43,072 nt of DNA from CAZRXG01 sp964603985 (GCA_964603985.1 CAZRXG010000038.1:1-43072), one strand, 5' to 3'; numbered from the stretch's first letter, positions 1-7,761 are shown. Program-made: numbers and translations. The notes: a model not told the origin generated them from the sequence alone.

Positions 1-139
1 CGGGAGAGGGGACGTCGCGGGGCGACCGGAGGTCGCAGCGAGACAGGGGTGAGGGCAGGCAGTGAAGGCATTTTCGACTCCCAGGGGCCGCAAAACAGGA
101 CCGACGCGCAGAATCTCTCCCTCCACTTTTTCGTGCCAG
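1..139 (+). repeat. Dispersed palindromic repeat, copy A (cut by the window edge)
   Basis: Bases 1-55 repeat 5151-5205 almost exactly in direct orientation. Bases 44-137 match the reverse complement of about 5011-5105, including the motifs AACAGGACCG and CACTTTTTCGT. The element therefore has a structured centre ending in CAGGGGTGAGGG plus a flank of about 90 bases. The left part lies outside the window. Its outer edge ends about 34 bases before the -10 box of the protease gene. There is no coding potential, so it is best read as a MITE-like or other non-autonomous repeat. Confidence 0.85.
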
Positions 140-170
140 GGGAACGGATAAGCGAGTGGTTGTAAACAGG

Positions 171-176
171 TACAAT
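171..176 (+). promoter_or_regulatory. -10 box upstream of the S41 protease
   Basis: TACAAT lies 27 bases before the protease start, preceded by an AT-rich stretch. No good -35 is seen at 16-18 bases. The leader GGGTGGAAAAGGATAG supplies a weak ribosome-binding site. This is a single-box call. Confidence 0.4.
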
Positions 177-203
177 AGATAGGGTGGAAAAGGATAGTGT
201 GTA

Positions 204-1466
204 ATGCGTGATACCGACAGCGAGGCAAAAGGGGCACCCCTGCGCGCCCTGCGGAATATCGTCCTGATACTCCTCGGCCTGATCCTGGTCGGCCTGGTTT
301 ACCTGGCCGGGGTCGCGACCGGCGCCGGGATGGCGTCGGCAGGACTTTTCAGATCGGACCAGAGGCCAATGCCCCTGATCTCCGGCACCGGCCCGAAGGA
401 ACCGGAAGAGATTGAGGTTGACTTTGACATCTTCTGGGAAGCGTGGGCCATAGTCGAGGATCGCTTCTACTACGAGATGCCCGACGAGGAGGAGCGAGTC
501 TACGGGGCCATCCAGGGGATGCTGTACTCCCTGGGCGACCCGTACACATCGTTCGTCCCGCCAGATGTAGCCCGCATATTACGCGAGGACACCAGCGGTG
601 CATTCGAGGGCATTGGCGCTTACGTCGAGGAAGCACCCAGTGGCGGGGTGCACATCGTCCGCGTGTTTGAGGACGCACCTGCCAGGGAAGCCGGTCTGCG
701 CGCAGGAGACCTAGTGATCGCCGCCGACGGCGTCGATCTCAGGGGGATGATCCTGAACGAGGCGCTGCTGCTGATCCGGGGCCCGGCAGGGACGGAGGTC
801 ACCCTGACGGTGCTCCGTGAGGGTGAGCCGGAGCCGCTTGAAATCACCATCACCCGCGCGAAAATCGACGTGCCCACCACCGAGTCACGCATGCTCGAAG
901 ATAACATCGGCTACGTGGCGCTCTTTGAGTTCAACGCCCAGGCCAGCACGCGCCTCGAAGAAGCCATTGAAGACCTGCTCGACCAGGGAGCCGAGGCGCT
1001 GATCCTCGACCTGCGCAACAACCCCGGCGGCTTCCTCGACCAGGCCATCAAAGTCTCTGACCTGTTCCTGCCAAAGGGCGTCGTTCTGATCCAGCGGGAT
1101 GTGGATGGCAACGAAACCGAGCATAAGAGCGGCAACGGCGACCTGGCAGAAGACATCCCCCTGGTGATCCTGATCAACGGCAACAGCGCCAGCGCCGCCG
1201 AGATCGTCGCCGGGGCGGTCAAGGACCTGGGGCGGGGGACGCTGATCGGCGAAACCACCTTTGGAAAAGGCTCGGTGCAACTGCTGTACGATCTCTCCGA
1301 CGGCTCGCAACTACGCATCACCTACGCCAACTGGTATACGCCCAAAGGGACGTCGCTCAACGAACAGGGCGTCAGCCCGGACATCATCGTCGAGACGCCG
1401 GTTGAGCCGACCGAAACGGACATCCAACTGGAGCGGGCAGTCGAGTTTTTGACAATGGGGCAGTAG
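204..1466 (+). CDS. S41 family C-terminal processing peptidase (CtpA/Prc-like)
   Basis: This is a serine protease that trims C-termini of envelope proteins. One N-terminal membrane segment (about residues 17-45) anchors it, with the rest outside. A PDZ domain spans about 135-220, with the EAGLRAGDLV motif of substrate-tail binding. The S41 catalytic domain follows. NGNSASAAEI places the nucleophile at Ser330, and FGKGSVQ gives the general base Lys355, exactly 25 residues later as in plant D1 protease. LDLRNNPGG at about 269-276 is the family's substrate-pocket motif. The length of 420 residues is usual for the CtpA branch. It is the first gene of a tight run with smpB starting 5 bases after its stop. 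Family assignment is firm, while the natural substrate is unknown. Confidence 0.95.
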   Translation: MRDTDSEAKGAPLRALRNIVLILLGLILVGLVYLAGVATGAGMASAGLFRSDQRPMPLISGTGPKEPEEIEVDFDIFWEAWAIVEDRFYYEMPDEEERVYGAIQGMLYSLGDPYTSFVPPDVARILREDTSGAFEGIGAYVEEAPSGGVHIVRVFEDAPAREAGLRAGDLVIAADGVDLRGMILNEALLLIRGPAGTEVTLTVLREGEPEPLEITITRAKIDVPTTESRMLEDNIGYVALFEFNAQASTRLEEAIEDLLDQGAEALILDLRNNPGGFLDQAIKVSDLFLPKGVVLIQRDVDGNETEHKSGNGDLAEDIPLVILINGNSASAAEIVAGAVKDLGRGTLIGETTFGKGSVQLLYDLSDGSQLRITYANWYTPKGTSLNEQGVSPDIIVETPVEPTETDIQLERAVEFLTMGQ

Positions 1467-1471
1467 CAGCG

Positions 1472-1942
1472 ATGCACGAGGAAGGCATCAAGGTCATTTC
1501 GACCAACCGCAAGGCCCGCCACGACTATCACATCGAGGACACACTGGAAGCGGGCCTGGTGCTGACGGGAACCGAGATCAAGTCGATCCGGGCGGGGCAC
1601 GTCAGCCTCCGGGAGGCATACGTCACCCCCCACGAGGACGAGATGTGGGTGATCAACATGCACATCGCCCCCTACGAACCCGCCCACCGTGAGAACCACG
1701 AGCCGCGCCGTCCGCGCAAGCTGTTGATGCACCGCCGCGAGATCGACCGCTGGACGGATCGCGCACAGCAGCGCGGATACACCATCGTGCCGCTGCGGCT
1801 TTACCTACGGCGGGGGCGGGCGAAGCTTGAGATCGGGCTTGCCAGGGGCAAGAAGCTCTATGACAAGCGCCAGGCAATCGCCAAACGCGAAAGCCAGCGC
1901 CGCATCGACCGGGCGCTGCGCGACCACGAGAAGGGTTATTGA
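1472..1942 (+). CDS. smpB: SsrA-binding protein SmpB
   Basis: SmpB binds tmRNA and brings it to stalled ribosomes for trans-translation. The protein shows the signature order of the family: STNRKARHDYHIEDTLEAG, then LTGTEIKSIRAG, then INMHIAPYE, the RPRKLLMHRREI segment, LYLRRGRAKLEIGLARGKKLYDKR, and a basic C-terminal tail with ARG-rich residues that enters the decoding centre. The length of 156 residues is normal. The start at 1472 leaves a few residues before the conserved KVIS, which is usual. Its TGA overlaps the ATG of the next gene by one base, so they are likely translated from one message with the protease upstream. No tmRNA gene was recognised in the window. Confidence 0.97.
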   Translation: MHEEGIKVISTNRKARHDYHIEDTLEAGLVLTGTEIKSIRAGHVSLREAYVTPHEDEMWVINMHIAPYEPAHRENHEPRRPRKLLMHRREIDRWTDRAQQRGYTIVPLRLYLRRGRAKLEIGLARGKKLYDKRQAIAKRESQRRIDRALRDHEKGY

Positions 1943-2739
1943 TGAGCGCGGTTGACCTCGACTCGCTCCGGTGGCCGCAGTCCATTCGAGGGATCAATGA
2001 CCTCGACCGTGAAACCAAGGAGGCCATCTACCTCTCGCTCGTCCTGCCCAGCCTGCTGGAGCAGTTCGACGTTGCCCCTCACGACCGCGAGCGCCTGCAG
2101 ATCATCTGCCCGCACGACACACGCTCGGTGGAACTGCGCCTCTACCACGAGCCCGATGCCCAGGATCCGGTGCTCTACCTGCACATGGTCGATACGCTGA
2201 ATTACCAGATCGCGGTGCTGCTGCTGGTGATCAACGACCCGCACGCGCCCCGCTTCAACGTTGACGTGGACGAGAACGGGCTGCCGACCCGCTTCGGCAC
2301 GCTGCGCCGCAACATCGCGGAGGAAATCCGGGCGATGGAGGCGGGTCTCTCGCCGGGGCAGGTGCGGCACGGGCTGCGCGTCACGAGCGAGGCGCTGCCG
2401 ATCTTCGAGCGGTTCGTCTCGCGCACCGGGCACGACATGGTGATCTGCGAGCCGCTGACTTACAACAACGCCATCATTTTCGAGCGGTACGGCCTGGCAT
2501 ACATCCAGGGCCGCCGCCGGATGGAGTGGATCGACGAGGTGCTCAGCCCCGGCGGCGCGTATCACGACCGGTTCGACGGCTCGACGCCGTTCCGCCAGCC
2601 TGACGCCTGGAAGACGATTCGCGGGCGCTCGTGGGCCATCCACGATGGCATCCTAGGTGAGCCGTTTGGCGACATACGGATGTACAGACGGGTCGGGCAT
2701 CACGCCGGGATCAACACCTTCCCTGGCGGCGCGTGGTGA
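1942..2739 (+). CDS. Conserved hypothetical protein with a GNAT-like C-terminal segment
   Basis: No family is recognised with certainty. The protein is 265 residues, soluble and acidic, with no signal peptide or membrane segment. The ATG chosen at 1942 overlaps the smpB stop as TGATG; an in-frame TTG one codon earlier is less likely. The stretch ICEPLTYNNAIIFERYGLAYI (about residues 169-189) resembles the last strand-helix part of GNAT acetyltransferases, where an Asn precedes a helix ending in YG(L/F). A clear acetyl-CoA pyrophosphate loop is not visible. About 70 residues follow that segment, ending in GINTFPGGAW. Position in the protease-smpB run suggests co-expression only and does not reveal its reaction. 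Confidence 0.75.
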   Translation: MSAVDLDSLRWPQSIRGINDLDRETKEAIYLSLVLPSLLEQFDVAPHDRERLQIICPHDTRSVELRLYHEPDAQDPVLYLHMVDTLNYQIAVLLLVINDPHAPRFNVDVDENGLPTRFGTLRRNIAEEIRAMEAGLSPGQVRHGLRVTSEALPIFERFVSRTGHDMVICEPLTYNNAIIFERYGLAYIQGRRRMEWIDEVLSPGGAYHDRFDGSTPFRQPDAWKTIRGRSWAIHDGILGEPFGDIRMYRRVGHHAGINTFPGGAW

Positions 2740-2798
2740 TGGCTCCTGACACCGAGTTGGGCGGCCCGGTCGGTCAGATGGTCAAACTGCTCTCGTAA
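2739..2798 (+). CDS. Possible 19-residue peptide overlapping the preceding stop
   Basis: An ATG overlaps the preceding gene's TGA (TGATG) and opens a 19-codon frame (MAPDTELGGPVGQMVKLLS) ending just before the methyltransferase's ribosome-binding site. It could simply carry ribosomes across the gap for coupling. Composition gives no evidence that the peptide itself matters. Confidence 0.2.
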   Translation: MAPDTELGGPVGQMVKLLS

Positions 2799-2810
2799 GG
2801 GGAGACAGAA

Positions 2811-3698
2811 GTGACCAAGAAACGGATCGCAAGCACCATATCACGTACCGCAGAGATGACTTGCGCCTCGCGCGCGGTTTCATTCCTGGAAACCAACTGC
2901 CACTATCACAGTGACGACCACCTTGCCGTGAGGCTTCTCCCGAACTTCTTCAGATTATTGGTGCACATCCCCCTATTCAGGACGTTTTACCGCCACGCCT
3001 TCGCGCCTGCGGGGATCTACGAGTACGTCATCGCCCGGACGAAATACATCGACGCGGTGTTCAAACAGGCCCTAGCCGAGCAGTTCGACCAAATCCTCCT
3101 GTTTGGTGCCGGGTTTGATACACGTGCGCTACGGTTCCAGGCCGAAGCACAGCATACACGCATCTTCGAGCTGGATGCGCCCCTCACACAACAGGCCAAG
3201 ATTCGGCAGTACCAGAAGCGCAATCTCAGCGTCCCGTCGAATGTCGTGTTTATCGCGATTGATTTTGATGAGGAGTCACTTCCCGGCAAGCTGGATGCAG
3301 CCGGGTTCCACAAAGATCGGAGAAGTCTCTTTATTTTAGAGGGACTGCTGATGTACCTGGAGCCGGAGTCGATCCAGGTGACATTTCAGACCATTCAGGA
3401 GTATGCCGGGAGAGGCAGTTGGGCCGTCTTTGACTACATACAGGCATCGGTCCTCCGGCACGAGAATACGCTGTATGGTGAAGCAGGGCTGACGCGAATT
3501 GTGTCGAGAGCCGGTGAGAGGTGGCGGTTTGGTATCGAGGCGGGTGAGATAGGATCATTTGTGGCGACTTATGGTCTTGAAGTCAGCGATCACAAGGACG
3601 CCCAGGAGCTGGAAGTGACGTACTTTCAGAACGCGGATGGACGGCTCGTCGGACGGGTCAACGGCACCCATTGCATCGTAACGGCGGAAAAACGGTAG
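2811..3698 (+). CDS. Class I SAM methyltransferase, leucine carboxyl methyltransferase (LCM) family
   Basis: This is predicted to transfer a methyl group from S-adenosylmethionine to an O-acceptor on a small molecule. The motifs fit the LCM/PF04072 group of bacterial O-methyltransferases: LLFGAGFDTRALRF (motif I, glycine loop, about residues 96-109), FELDAP (acidic SAM ribose contact), FIAIDFD, and LFILEGLLMYL (motif IV). The 295 residues are the usual length. The start is GTG, with GGGGAGA 8-12 bases upstream. Third codon positions are visibly less GC-rich than in smpB and the protease, which could reflect recent acquisition. It is the last gene on this strand before a convergent gene. The acceptor is unknown; it could be a secondary-metabolite or acid O-methyltransferase. 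Confidence 0.85.
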   Translation: MTKKRIASTISRTAEMTCASRAVSFLETNCHYHSDDHLAVRLLPNFFRLLVHIPLFRTFYRHAFAPAGIYEYVIARTKYIDAVFKQALAEQFDQILLFGAGFDTRALRFQAEAQHTRIFELDAPLTQQAKIRQYQKRNLSVPSNVVFIAIDFDEESLPGKLDAAGFHKDRRSLFILEGLLMYLEPESIQVTFQTIQEYAGRGSWAVFDYIQASVLRHENTLYGEAGLTRIVSRAGERWRFGIEAGEIGSFVATYGLEVSDHKDAQELEVTYFQNADGRLVGRVNGTHCIVTAEKR

Positions 3699-3782
3699 GC
3701 CCGGAAGCCTCCCAATCTGTGCGCGCCCCCCTACCCCGGCAGGCATATCCACAACTGTACCCGGCAAGATCAAGCGCCGCGA

Positions 3783-4928
3783 TCAAAGCAACTCCCAGGG
3801 CGCGCCGCGCCCGGTGCCAGCCAGGCCGTCCATAACCTGCTCACGGTCACCGGGATGGAGGTCGGCCCAGGCACGCACCAGCCCGAAGCACCCGGAGAGC
3901 ATCATGTCGCCGTAGGGGACGGCAAAATAGGCCGGGTGTGAGGACCCGACCATCATGCTGCGGCGCGGCCCGGTGACACCCAGGAAATCGAGCGGAACAG
4001 GCCGGGGATTGTACACGAGCGCACCGTGCCCGTGATCGTCGAACACGTCCTCGCGTCGCAGGGTCGAATCGGCAAGCGACTGGAGCAGGGCATCCAGCTT
4101 GTGCACGTCCAGCAGGCCGGTGTGATGCTCGAATACGCCCTCGATGCCTCCCTCGCCCAGGCGGAAGGCCAGCGTGTGGGCGTTCCCGATATTCGCCACG
4201 ACAACGCGCTCACGCCCGCCGACGCGCGGGTCGAGCGTCGCGCCCAACACGGCAGCGGGGGCGGTGTCCATCACCATCAACGGCACGCCGCCGGGCATGC
4301 CGCTCGTGGCAGCACTGTCGACAACGGCCTGGAGACGGGTCATGATGGCGGGGACCTCACCGGCGGGGAAGGCGAAGGCCGACAGCCGGTTGTGGGCACG
4401 GATGTGCTCGTCAAGGTAGTCAAAGCGGAACCGCCGGTCGGATACATCAGGCGGCGCGGCACCGTGATCGAGCACCGCCACGGCCACGCCGTCCAGCGCC
4501 AGTTCCACGCCGAACGAGTCGAAGGCACGGGCGATCATCCCATAATCAAAGTCGCGCAGCTCCAGCGACAGCAGATCGCCCCGCGTCCGGGCGAGCCGGG
4601 CGGCCTCATCCTGGCCGACGATCTCGACGCCTATCGCGCGCACGTTCTCCAGGTTATCGTCAAACGTGCGGGCGGCCTCAGGCGTGGCGAAAACCTCATT
4701 CCCGGCGGCGGCGTGGTCGCGCACTGCCCAGTGAGATGGCCCGCCGCCCATCGTGACGCCGGTCAGCAGCAAAGGTTGGCTGCGCTTCGTGGCGGCCTTG
4801 ACCTGACGCGCCACCATCATCGTCGGCGACGGCATGACCATCTTGAAGCAGTTTTCCGGCTGCAAGCCGGTATCAAATAAAAGGATGTCCTGTGTGCCCG
4901 TGCCGATATCCACTGCCAGAATTCGCAT
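3783..4928 (-). CDS. DUF1786 family protein (ASKHA-like ATPase fold)
   Basis: The N-terminus RILAVDIGTGTQDILLFD matches the phosphate-1 loop that opens actin/Hsp70/sugar-kinase type proteins, as in the DUF1786 family, which is often mislabelled as a pyruvate formate-lyase activating protein. Other family-like segments are TGVTMGGGPSHWAVRDH (about 58-74), GVAVAVLDHG, and a phosphate-2 like VVANIGNAHTLAFRLG with the following HHTGLLDVHKL (about 240-275). No membrane segment or signal is seen, so it should be cytoplasmic. The function is not established. ATG at 4928 is preferred over a GTG one codon upstream because it leaves the usual MRILAVD start. The gene is monocistronic and convergent with the methyltransferase. 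Confidence 0.88.
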   Translation of the reverse strand: MRILAVDIGTGTQDILLFDTGLQPENCFKMVMPSPTMMVARQVKAATKRSQPLLLTGVTMGGGPSHWAVRDHAAAGNEVFATPEAARTFDDNLENVRAIGVEIVGQDEAARLARTRGDLLSLELRDFDYGMIARAFDSFGVELALDGVAVAVLDHGAAPPDVSDRRFRFDYLDEHIRAHNRLSAFAFPAGEVPAIMTRLQAVVDSAATSGMPGGVPLMVMDTAPAAVLGATLDPRVGGRERVVVANIGNAHTLAFRLGEGGIEGVFEHHTGLLDVHKLDALLQSLADSTLRREDVFDDHGHGALVYNPRPVPLDFLGVTGPRRSMMVGSSHPAYFAVPYGDMMLSGCFGLVRAWADLHPGDREQVMDGLAGTGRGAPWELL

Positions 4929-4976
4929 CACCGCAGTCCCACCTATTTTAGATTGCGTTGGTCTCGTTTATGGGGG

Positions 4977-4982
4977 ATTATA
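4977..4982 (-). promoter_or_regulatory. -10 box of the DUF1786 gene
   Basis: A perfect TATAAT on the minus strand lies 48 bases before the start. No convincing -35 is seen at 17-18 bases. Repeat copy B begins about 30 bases upstream, nearly the same offset as repeat copy A has to the protease -10. Confidence 0.5.
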
Positions 4983-5011
4983 GCGCGCCCGGACACGACC
5001 ATCGCATCAGA

Positions 5012-5207
5012 TAGTACGAAAAAGTGGAGGAGAGATTCCGTGCACCGGTCCTGTTCGCAATCCCTGAGGGGCGAAAAATGCCCTCGCCGCCTGCCCTCAC
5101 CCCTGCACGTACTCCGCGCGTGCGCGGAGTGCGCGCTTTCCCCTCTCCCGGCGGGAGAGGGGACGTCGCGGGGCGACCGGAGGTCGCAGCGAGACAGGGG
5201 TGAGGGA
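5012..5207. repeat. Dispersed palindromic repeat, copy B (complete centre)
   Basis: The centre is bounded by perfect 12-base inverted repeats, CCCTCACCCCTG (5094-5105) and CAGGGGTGAGGG (5194-5205). Inside are three stems: ACTCCGCGC/GCGCGGAGT (5111-5130), CCCCTCTCCC/GGGAGAGGGG (5140-5162) and GCGACC/GGTCGC (about 5173-5187). The flank 5012-5093 matches the copy A flank inverted. Copy A has the CGACC-rich arm next to this flank and copy B the CTCCGCGC arm, so the centre is inverted relative to the flank. With the -10 box before it and the tRNA after it, this accounts for most of the 393-base gap between 4929 and 5324; 5208-5324 holds nothing clear beyond a weak stem-plus-T run after the tRNA. 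Confidence 0.85.
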
Positions 5208-5324
5208 AAGCCCGCGACCATACTTCGCAGCTATCTCGCGACTCTTCTCAACCTTTTCATGCTTCCATCACACCCGGCAAAAAGCAATCCGAACCGCGAC
5301 CTTACCACGCGGCCCGGACAACAG

Positions 5325-5397
5325 CGCCCCCGGCAGGACTCGAACCTGCGGCCGTCAGCTTAGAAGGCTGCCGCTCTGTCCTCTGAGCTACGGGGGC
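5325..5397 (-). tRNA. tRNA-Arg (anticodon UCU)
   Basis: Read on the minus strand the sequence folds into a full cloverleaf. The acceptor stem is GCCCCCG/CGGGGGC with discriminator G, the D arm GCTC/GAGC, the anticodon loop CTTCTAA with TCT in the centre, and the T arm GCAGG-TTCGAGT-CCTGC. The outermost pair of the anticodon stem is a G-A mismatch. CCA is not encoded. Anticodon UCU reads AGA/AGG. A short stem followed by a T run at about 5265-5310 could be its terminator but is weak. Confidence 0.95.
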
Positions 5398-5403
5398 CGG
5401 AGA

Positions 5404-5476
5404 TCGCGCAATAGCGGCGCATTAGCGGGCGCAATAGCGGCGCAAAAGCGCGAAAACGACGAGGGTGATTATATCA
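5404..5476 (-). promoter_or_regulatory. tRNA-Arg promoter (extended -10) followed by five GCGC iterons
   Basis: On the minus strand TGATATAAT (5476-5468) is an extended -10 box. From 5457 to 5404 come five units of the type TATTGCGCCGC, spaced 11-12 bases, ending a few bases before the mature tRNA. The expected start of transcription is near 5461, so the units form the tRNA 5' leader. The same arrangement occurs at the dinG and UPF0104 promoters. Confidence 0.6.
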
Positions 5477-5504
5477 CAACACCGGGGCAGATGCCTGGAG
5501 CCAG

Positions 5505-5951
5505 CTAATCTGTACTCACCGGTCGCAGGCCCTTGTACACCTTGCGACCGGACAACGTTCTCAGAATCACGTCCGCCGGACGTCCTATGCGCTCGGCCAG
5601 CTCAACGGGCGTCATCGGGCGGTTACCGGCTGCGAGCAAGGTGCGGAACACCGCGTCAACCAGCGAGGTGCGCTCGGTGATATAGTCGGGCTGCTGGCTG
5701 CAATGGGACAGCAGTGTGTAGGTCAATCGATCCACCTGCGAGACCAGGCCGGTCTCCGGCTCGATCCAATCGACAGCCTCATCCCCCCAGTCCTCTCCGG
5801 CGAAAACCTTACGGTGTTCTTCACACAGATGCCCCTCCAGGTAGAGGTTCAAATCCTGATTGGAACGCTCCCACCAATCGTAGTCGATGTGAAAGTAGGT
5901 ATCCAGCGTGGGTTTAACGTAGCTACTCGACGGCACCGTCGGTCTCGACAC
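5505..5951 (-). CDS. Conserved hypothetical protein with C-terminal winged-helix-like segment
   Basis: No named family is recognised; the sequence style is one I associate with Chloroflexota. The 148-residue soluble protein has an aromatic and acidic N-terminal part (TYFHIDYDWWERSNQDLNLY, about 19-38), then a Cys-His pair in HLCEEHR. The C-terminal half reads like a small helix-turn-helix: SLVDAVFRTLLAAGNRPMTP followed by VELAERIGRPADVILRTLS and a basic KVYKG tip. It starts with GTG at 5951, with a G-rich Shine-Dalgarno upstream. It lies 46 bases after the 532-residue gene, on the same strand and without a terminator between, so the two form an operon. A nucleic-acid binding role is inferred from the helix-turn-helix-like pattern only. 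Confidence 0.8.
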   Translation of the reverse strand: MSRPTVPSSSYVKPTLDTYFHIDYDWWERSNQDLNLYLEGHLCEEHRKVFAGEDWGDEAVDWIEPETGLVSQVDRLTYTLLSHCSQQPDYITERTSLVDAVFRTLLAAGNRPMTPVELAERIGRPADVILRTLSGRKVYKGLRPVSTD

Positions 5952-5997
5952 AGTGGATCACCCCCCAATCAGGTTGGAGCACAAACGCAGCACGCGG

Positions 5998-7596
5998 TCA
6001 GGCCCCCTGAGACTCGTCACTCAAGCGCCAATAAAGACCACCAACATGCTCGAAGCGCGGCGATTCAACCAGCGTGGCAAAGATCGGCCCAGGCGGACAG
6101 CGCCGGATCAGGTTGAGGGCGCTGTAGAGCGTCTTGGCGTGGATGTGGCCCTGTGGTGTCAGGGTGGTCAATTCACGGCACACATCCTGCATCAACTGCT
6201 CCAGGGGGGTGTTCCCCTTCGTGAAGCGCCGCCACAAGACATCTACAGCCTCAGGGTCTTCCACGTCGACGATCATCAGATCGTCATATTCGCAGCCAAT
6301 CGGCTTCTGGCGATTCTCGAAGCGCAGACGCCCGTCCTCAACGAAGGCCGTGAGCACCCACTCCTTGCGCGGCTTACGCCGGGCGTAGTCAATCAGCACC
6401 TCCTCCGGGTGATCGGCCTGCTGAATGGTGAGATAGCCACCGACGGGGATCTCGTGCTGCCCGAACCAGTCAGCCAGGCCGCAGACGTAGCCATCGGTCC
6501 TCACAACCCAGGCGGGCATACGCTCGTCGCTCTCGGCATCGACCAGCGTAAACCGAATGCGAGGGGCCTGGTAGGCGGTGGGGAACATCTTACGCAACTG
6601 CGGCGAGAGGGGCAGCGTCCCGGCGACATGATGCGCGTAGGTCAGCGTTACGGTCACCGACTCAGGGGGAGGCAATCGCCGCCGCTCGGTGGGCACCTCT
6701 GAATGCTCGTCGCCGATCTCAAGCTCAAGCTCACACAGCTCCGGCGTCAGGCGATCATCGGCGTAGGGAACCGGCGTGTAGGCGAGACGAGGCGGCGGAT
6801 TCAGGACCTCGTCCGGCTCCATGCGAACCAGGTACCACAAGACTCGCCCGGCAGGGCCAACCTCGTCAAAGCGGTCATCCTCAAGCAACGCGTAGTTCAT
6901 CGAGAACTCGGCCAGCCGCTCGTTGACGCCTTCAAGCATGCCGATCTGCTCCAGGATCTCAGGGGTAGTCATCGGCCCGCCCCCGGCCATATCCAGGACA
7001 GCTTCGGCCAGGTTGAGGTGACCGACATGCACCTCGACCAGCAAAGAGCGAGGGAACCAACGCCCGGCCAGCCGGACGAGATCCTCGTGTTCGGCCAGGT
7101 GCTCTTCCAGCGCGTCGGCCACCTCGCCGCCGTATTCGATGAATATCTGCTCAGGAGACATCAGCGCCTCGTCCACGTCGACATCTTCCTCTTCCTCAAG
7201 GGACAGGAGATGCTCGCTGGCAAGGTCGCAGGCAAATTCGAGCGTCCTTTTGCCCCCCACCTCGACCTCGATGACCGTAAACTCGCCGTGGTCCGGATTA
7301 CTGCCGGGGCGCGAACCGACGACTTTACCCGCCACGTAGCCCAGAGCGGGAAAGACAATCTCGTCGCCAATATCGTAATGGTCGCCGGGCTGGTAAACGT
7401 TGCCGGGCCTGGCTTTGCGAGCCAGCGCGTCCTCTTCCTGTTTTGCGCGATAGCGCACTAAAACTAACGCCATCTCATCTGCCGAGAGAGGCGTTTCACT
7501 TTCAAGCAAAACGTTATACAGGTGATCGATATCGGCCGGCTCAACCCGGAAGTCTTCGACCCAGTATTTCTCCGTCTGGGTTCGTCGCTGCAACAC
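5998..7596 (-). CDS. Conserved hypothetical protein, possible multi-domain nucleic-acid binding protein
   Basis: No family is recognised. The 532-residue protein is soluble and acidic. Visible parts are: an N-terminal helical segment with HARE/winged-helix flavour (YNVLLESETPLSADEMALVL, about 27-46); a beta-rich KOW-like stretch around GDHYDIGDEIVFPALGYVAG (about 71-90); a second helix-turn-helix-like piece (GGGPMTTPEILEQIGML); a long beta-rich middle (about 310-420) with RIRFTLVDAESDERMPAWVV and GLADWFGQHEIPVGGYLTI; the basic RRKPRKEWVLT; and a C-terminal winged-helix-like end with GPIFATLVESPRFEHVGGLYW. The start is GTG at 7596 with GGAGG nine bases upstream. It is transcribed from a very good promoter at 7683-7711, together with the 148-residue partner downstream. 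Confidence 0.8.
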   Translation of the reverse strand: MLQRRTQTEKYWVEDFRVEPADIDHLYNVLLESETPLSADEMALVLVRYRAKQEEDALARKARPGNVYQPGDHYDIGDEIVFPALGYVAGKVVGSRPGSNPDHGEFTVIEVEVGGKRTLEFACDLASEHLLSLEEEEDVDVDEALMSPEQIFIEYGGEVADALEEHLAEHEDLVRLAGRWFPRSLLVEVHVGHLNLAEAVLDMAGGGPMTTPEILEQIGMLEGVNERLAEFSMNYALLEDDRFDEVGPAGRVLWYLVRMEPDEVLNPPPRLAYTPVPYADDRLTPELCELELEIGDEHSEVPTERRRLPPPESVTVTLTYAHHVAGTLPLSPQLRKMFPTAYQAPRIRFTLVDAESDERMPAWVVRTDGYVCGLADWFGQHEIPVGGYLTIQQADHPEEVLIDYARRKPRKEWVLTAFVEDGRLRFENRQKPIGCEYDDLMIVDVEDPEAVDVLWRRFTKGNTPLEQLMQDVCRELTTLTPQGHIHAKTLYSALNLIRRCPPGPIFATLVESPRFEHVGGLYWRLSDESQGA

Positions 7597-7682
7597 CTGA
7601 GGCAGCCTCCATATGCCCTATGATTGGCTACGTTGAGGGGGTCGGATCACCTTTACGGCACGAGGTTCAAACATCGCGCGTG

Positions 7683-7711
7683 ATTATACCGACTCGCTCT
7701 GGCCGCTGCAA
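7683..7711 (-). promoter_or_regulatory. Sigma70-type promoter of the 532/148-residue gene operon
   Basis: On the minus strand TTGCAG, a 17-base spacer and a perfect TATAAT. The predicted start is near 7676, giving a leader of about 80 bases. One GCGCG follows shortly after the -10. Confidence 0.7.
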
Positions 7712-7761
7712 AGCCGACCCGGCCCCGGCGCTCGTGCACCTCGGCCTCCCCAACAACCCCC

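Noticed and set aside
1467..2000. tmRNA gene next to smpB
   Set aside because: No alanyl acceptor stem or tag-coding frame is visible around smpB; the flanks are coding.
4026..4880. Long open frame on the plus strand opposite the DUF1786 gene
   Set aside because: It is antisense to a gene with clear motifs, has a random-looking Arg/Gly/His-rich composition and no ribosome-binding site; GC-rich DNA commonly leaves such frames open.
5404..5460. CRISPR-like array
   Set aside because: Units are only 11-12 bases with no separate spacers, and no cas genes are present; they are iterons, not a CRISPR.
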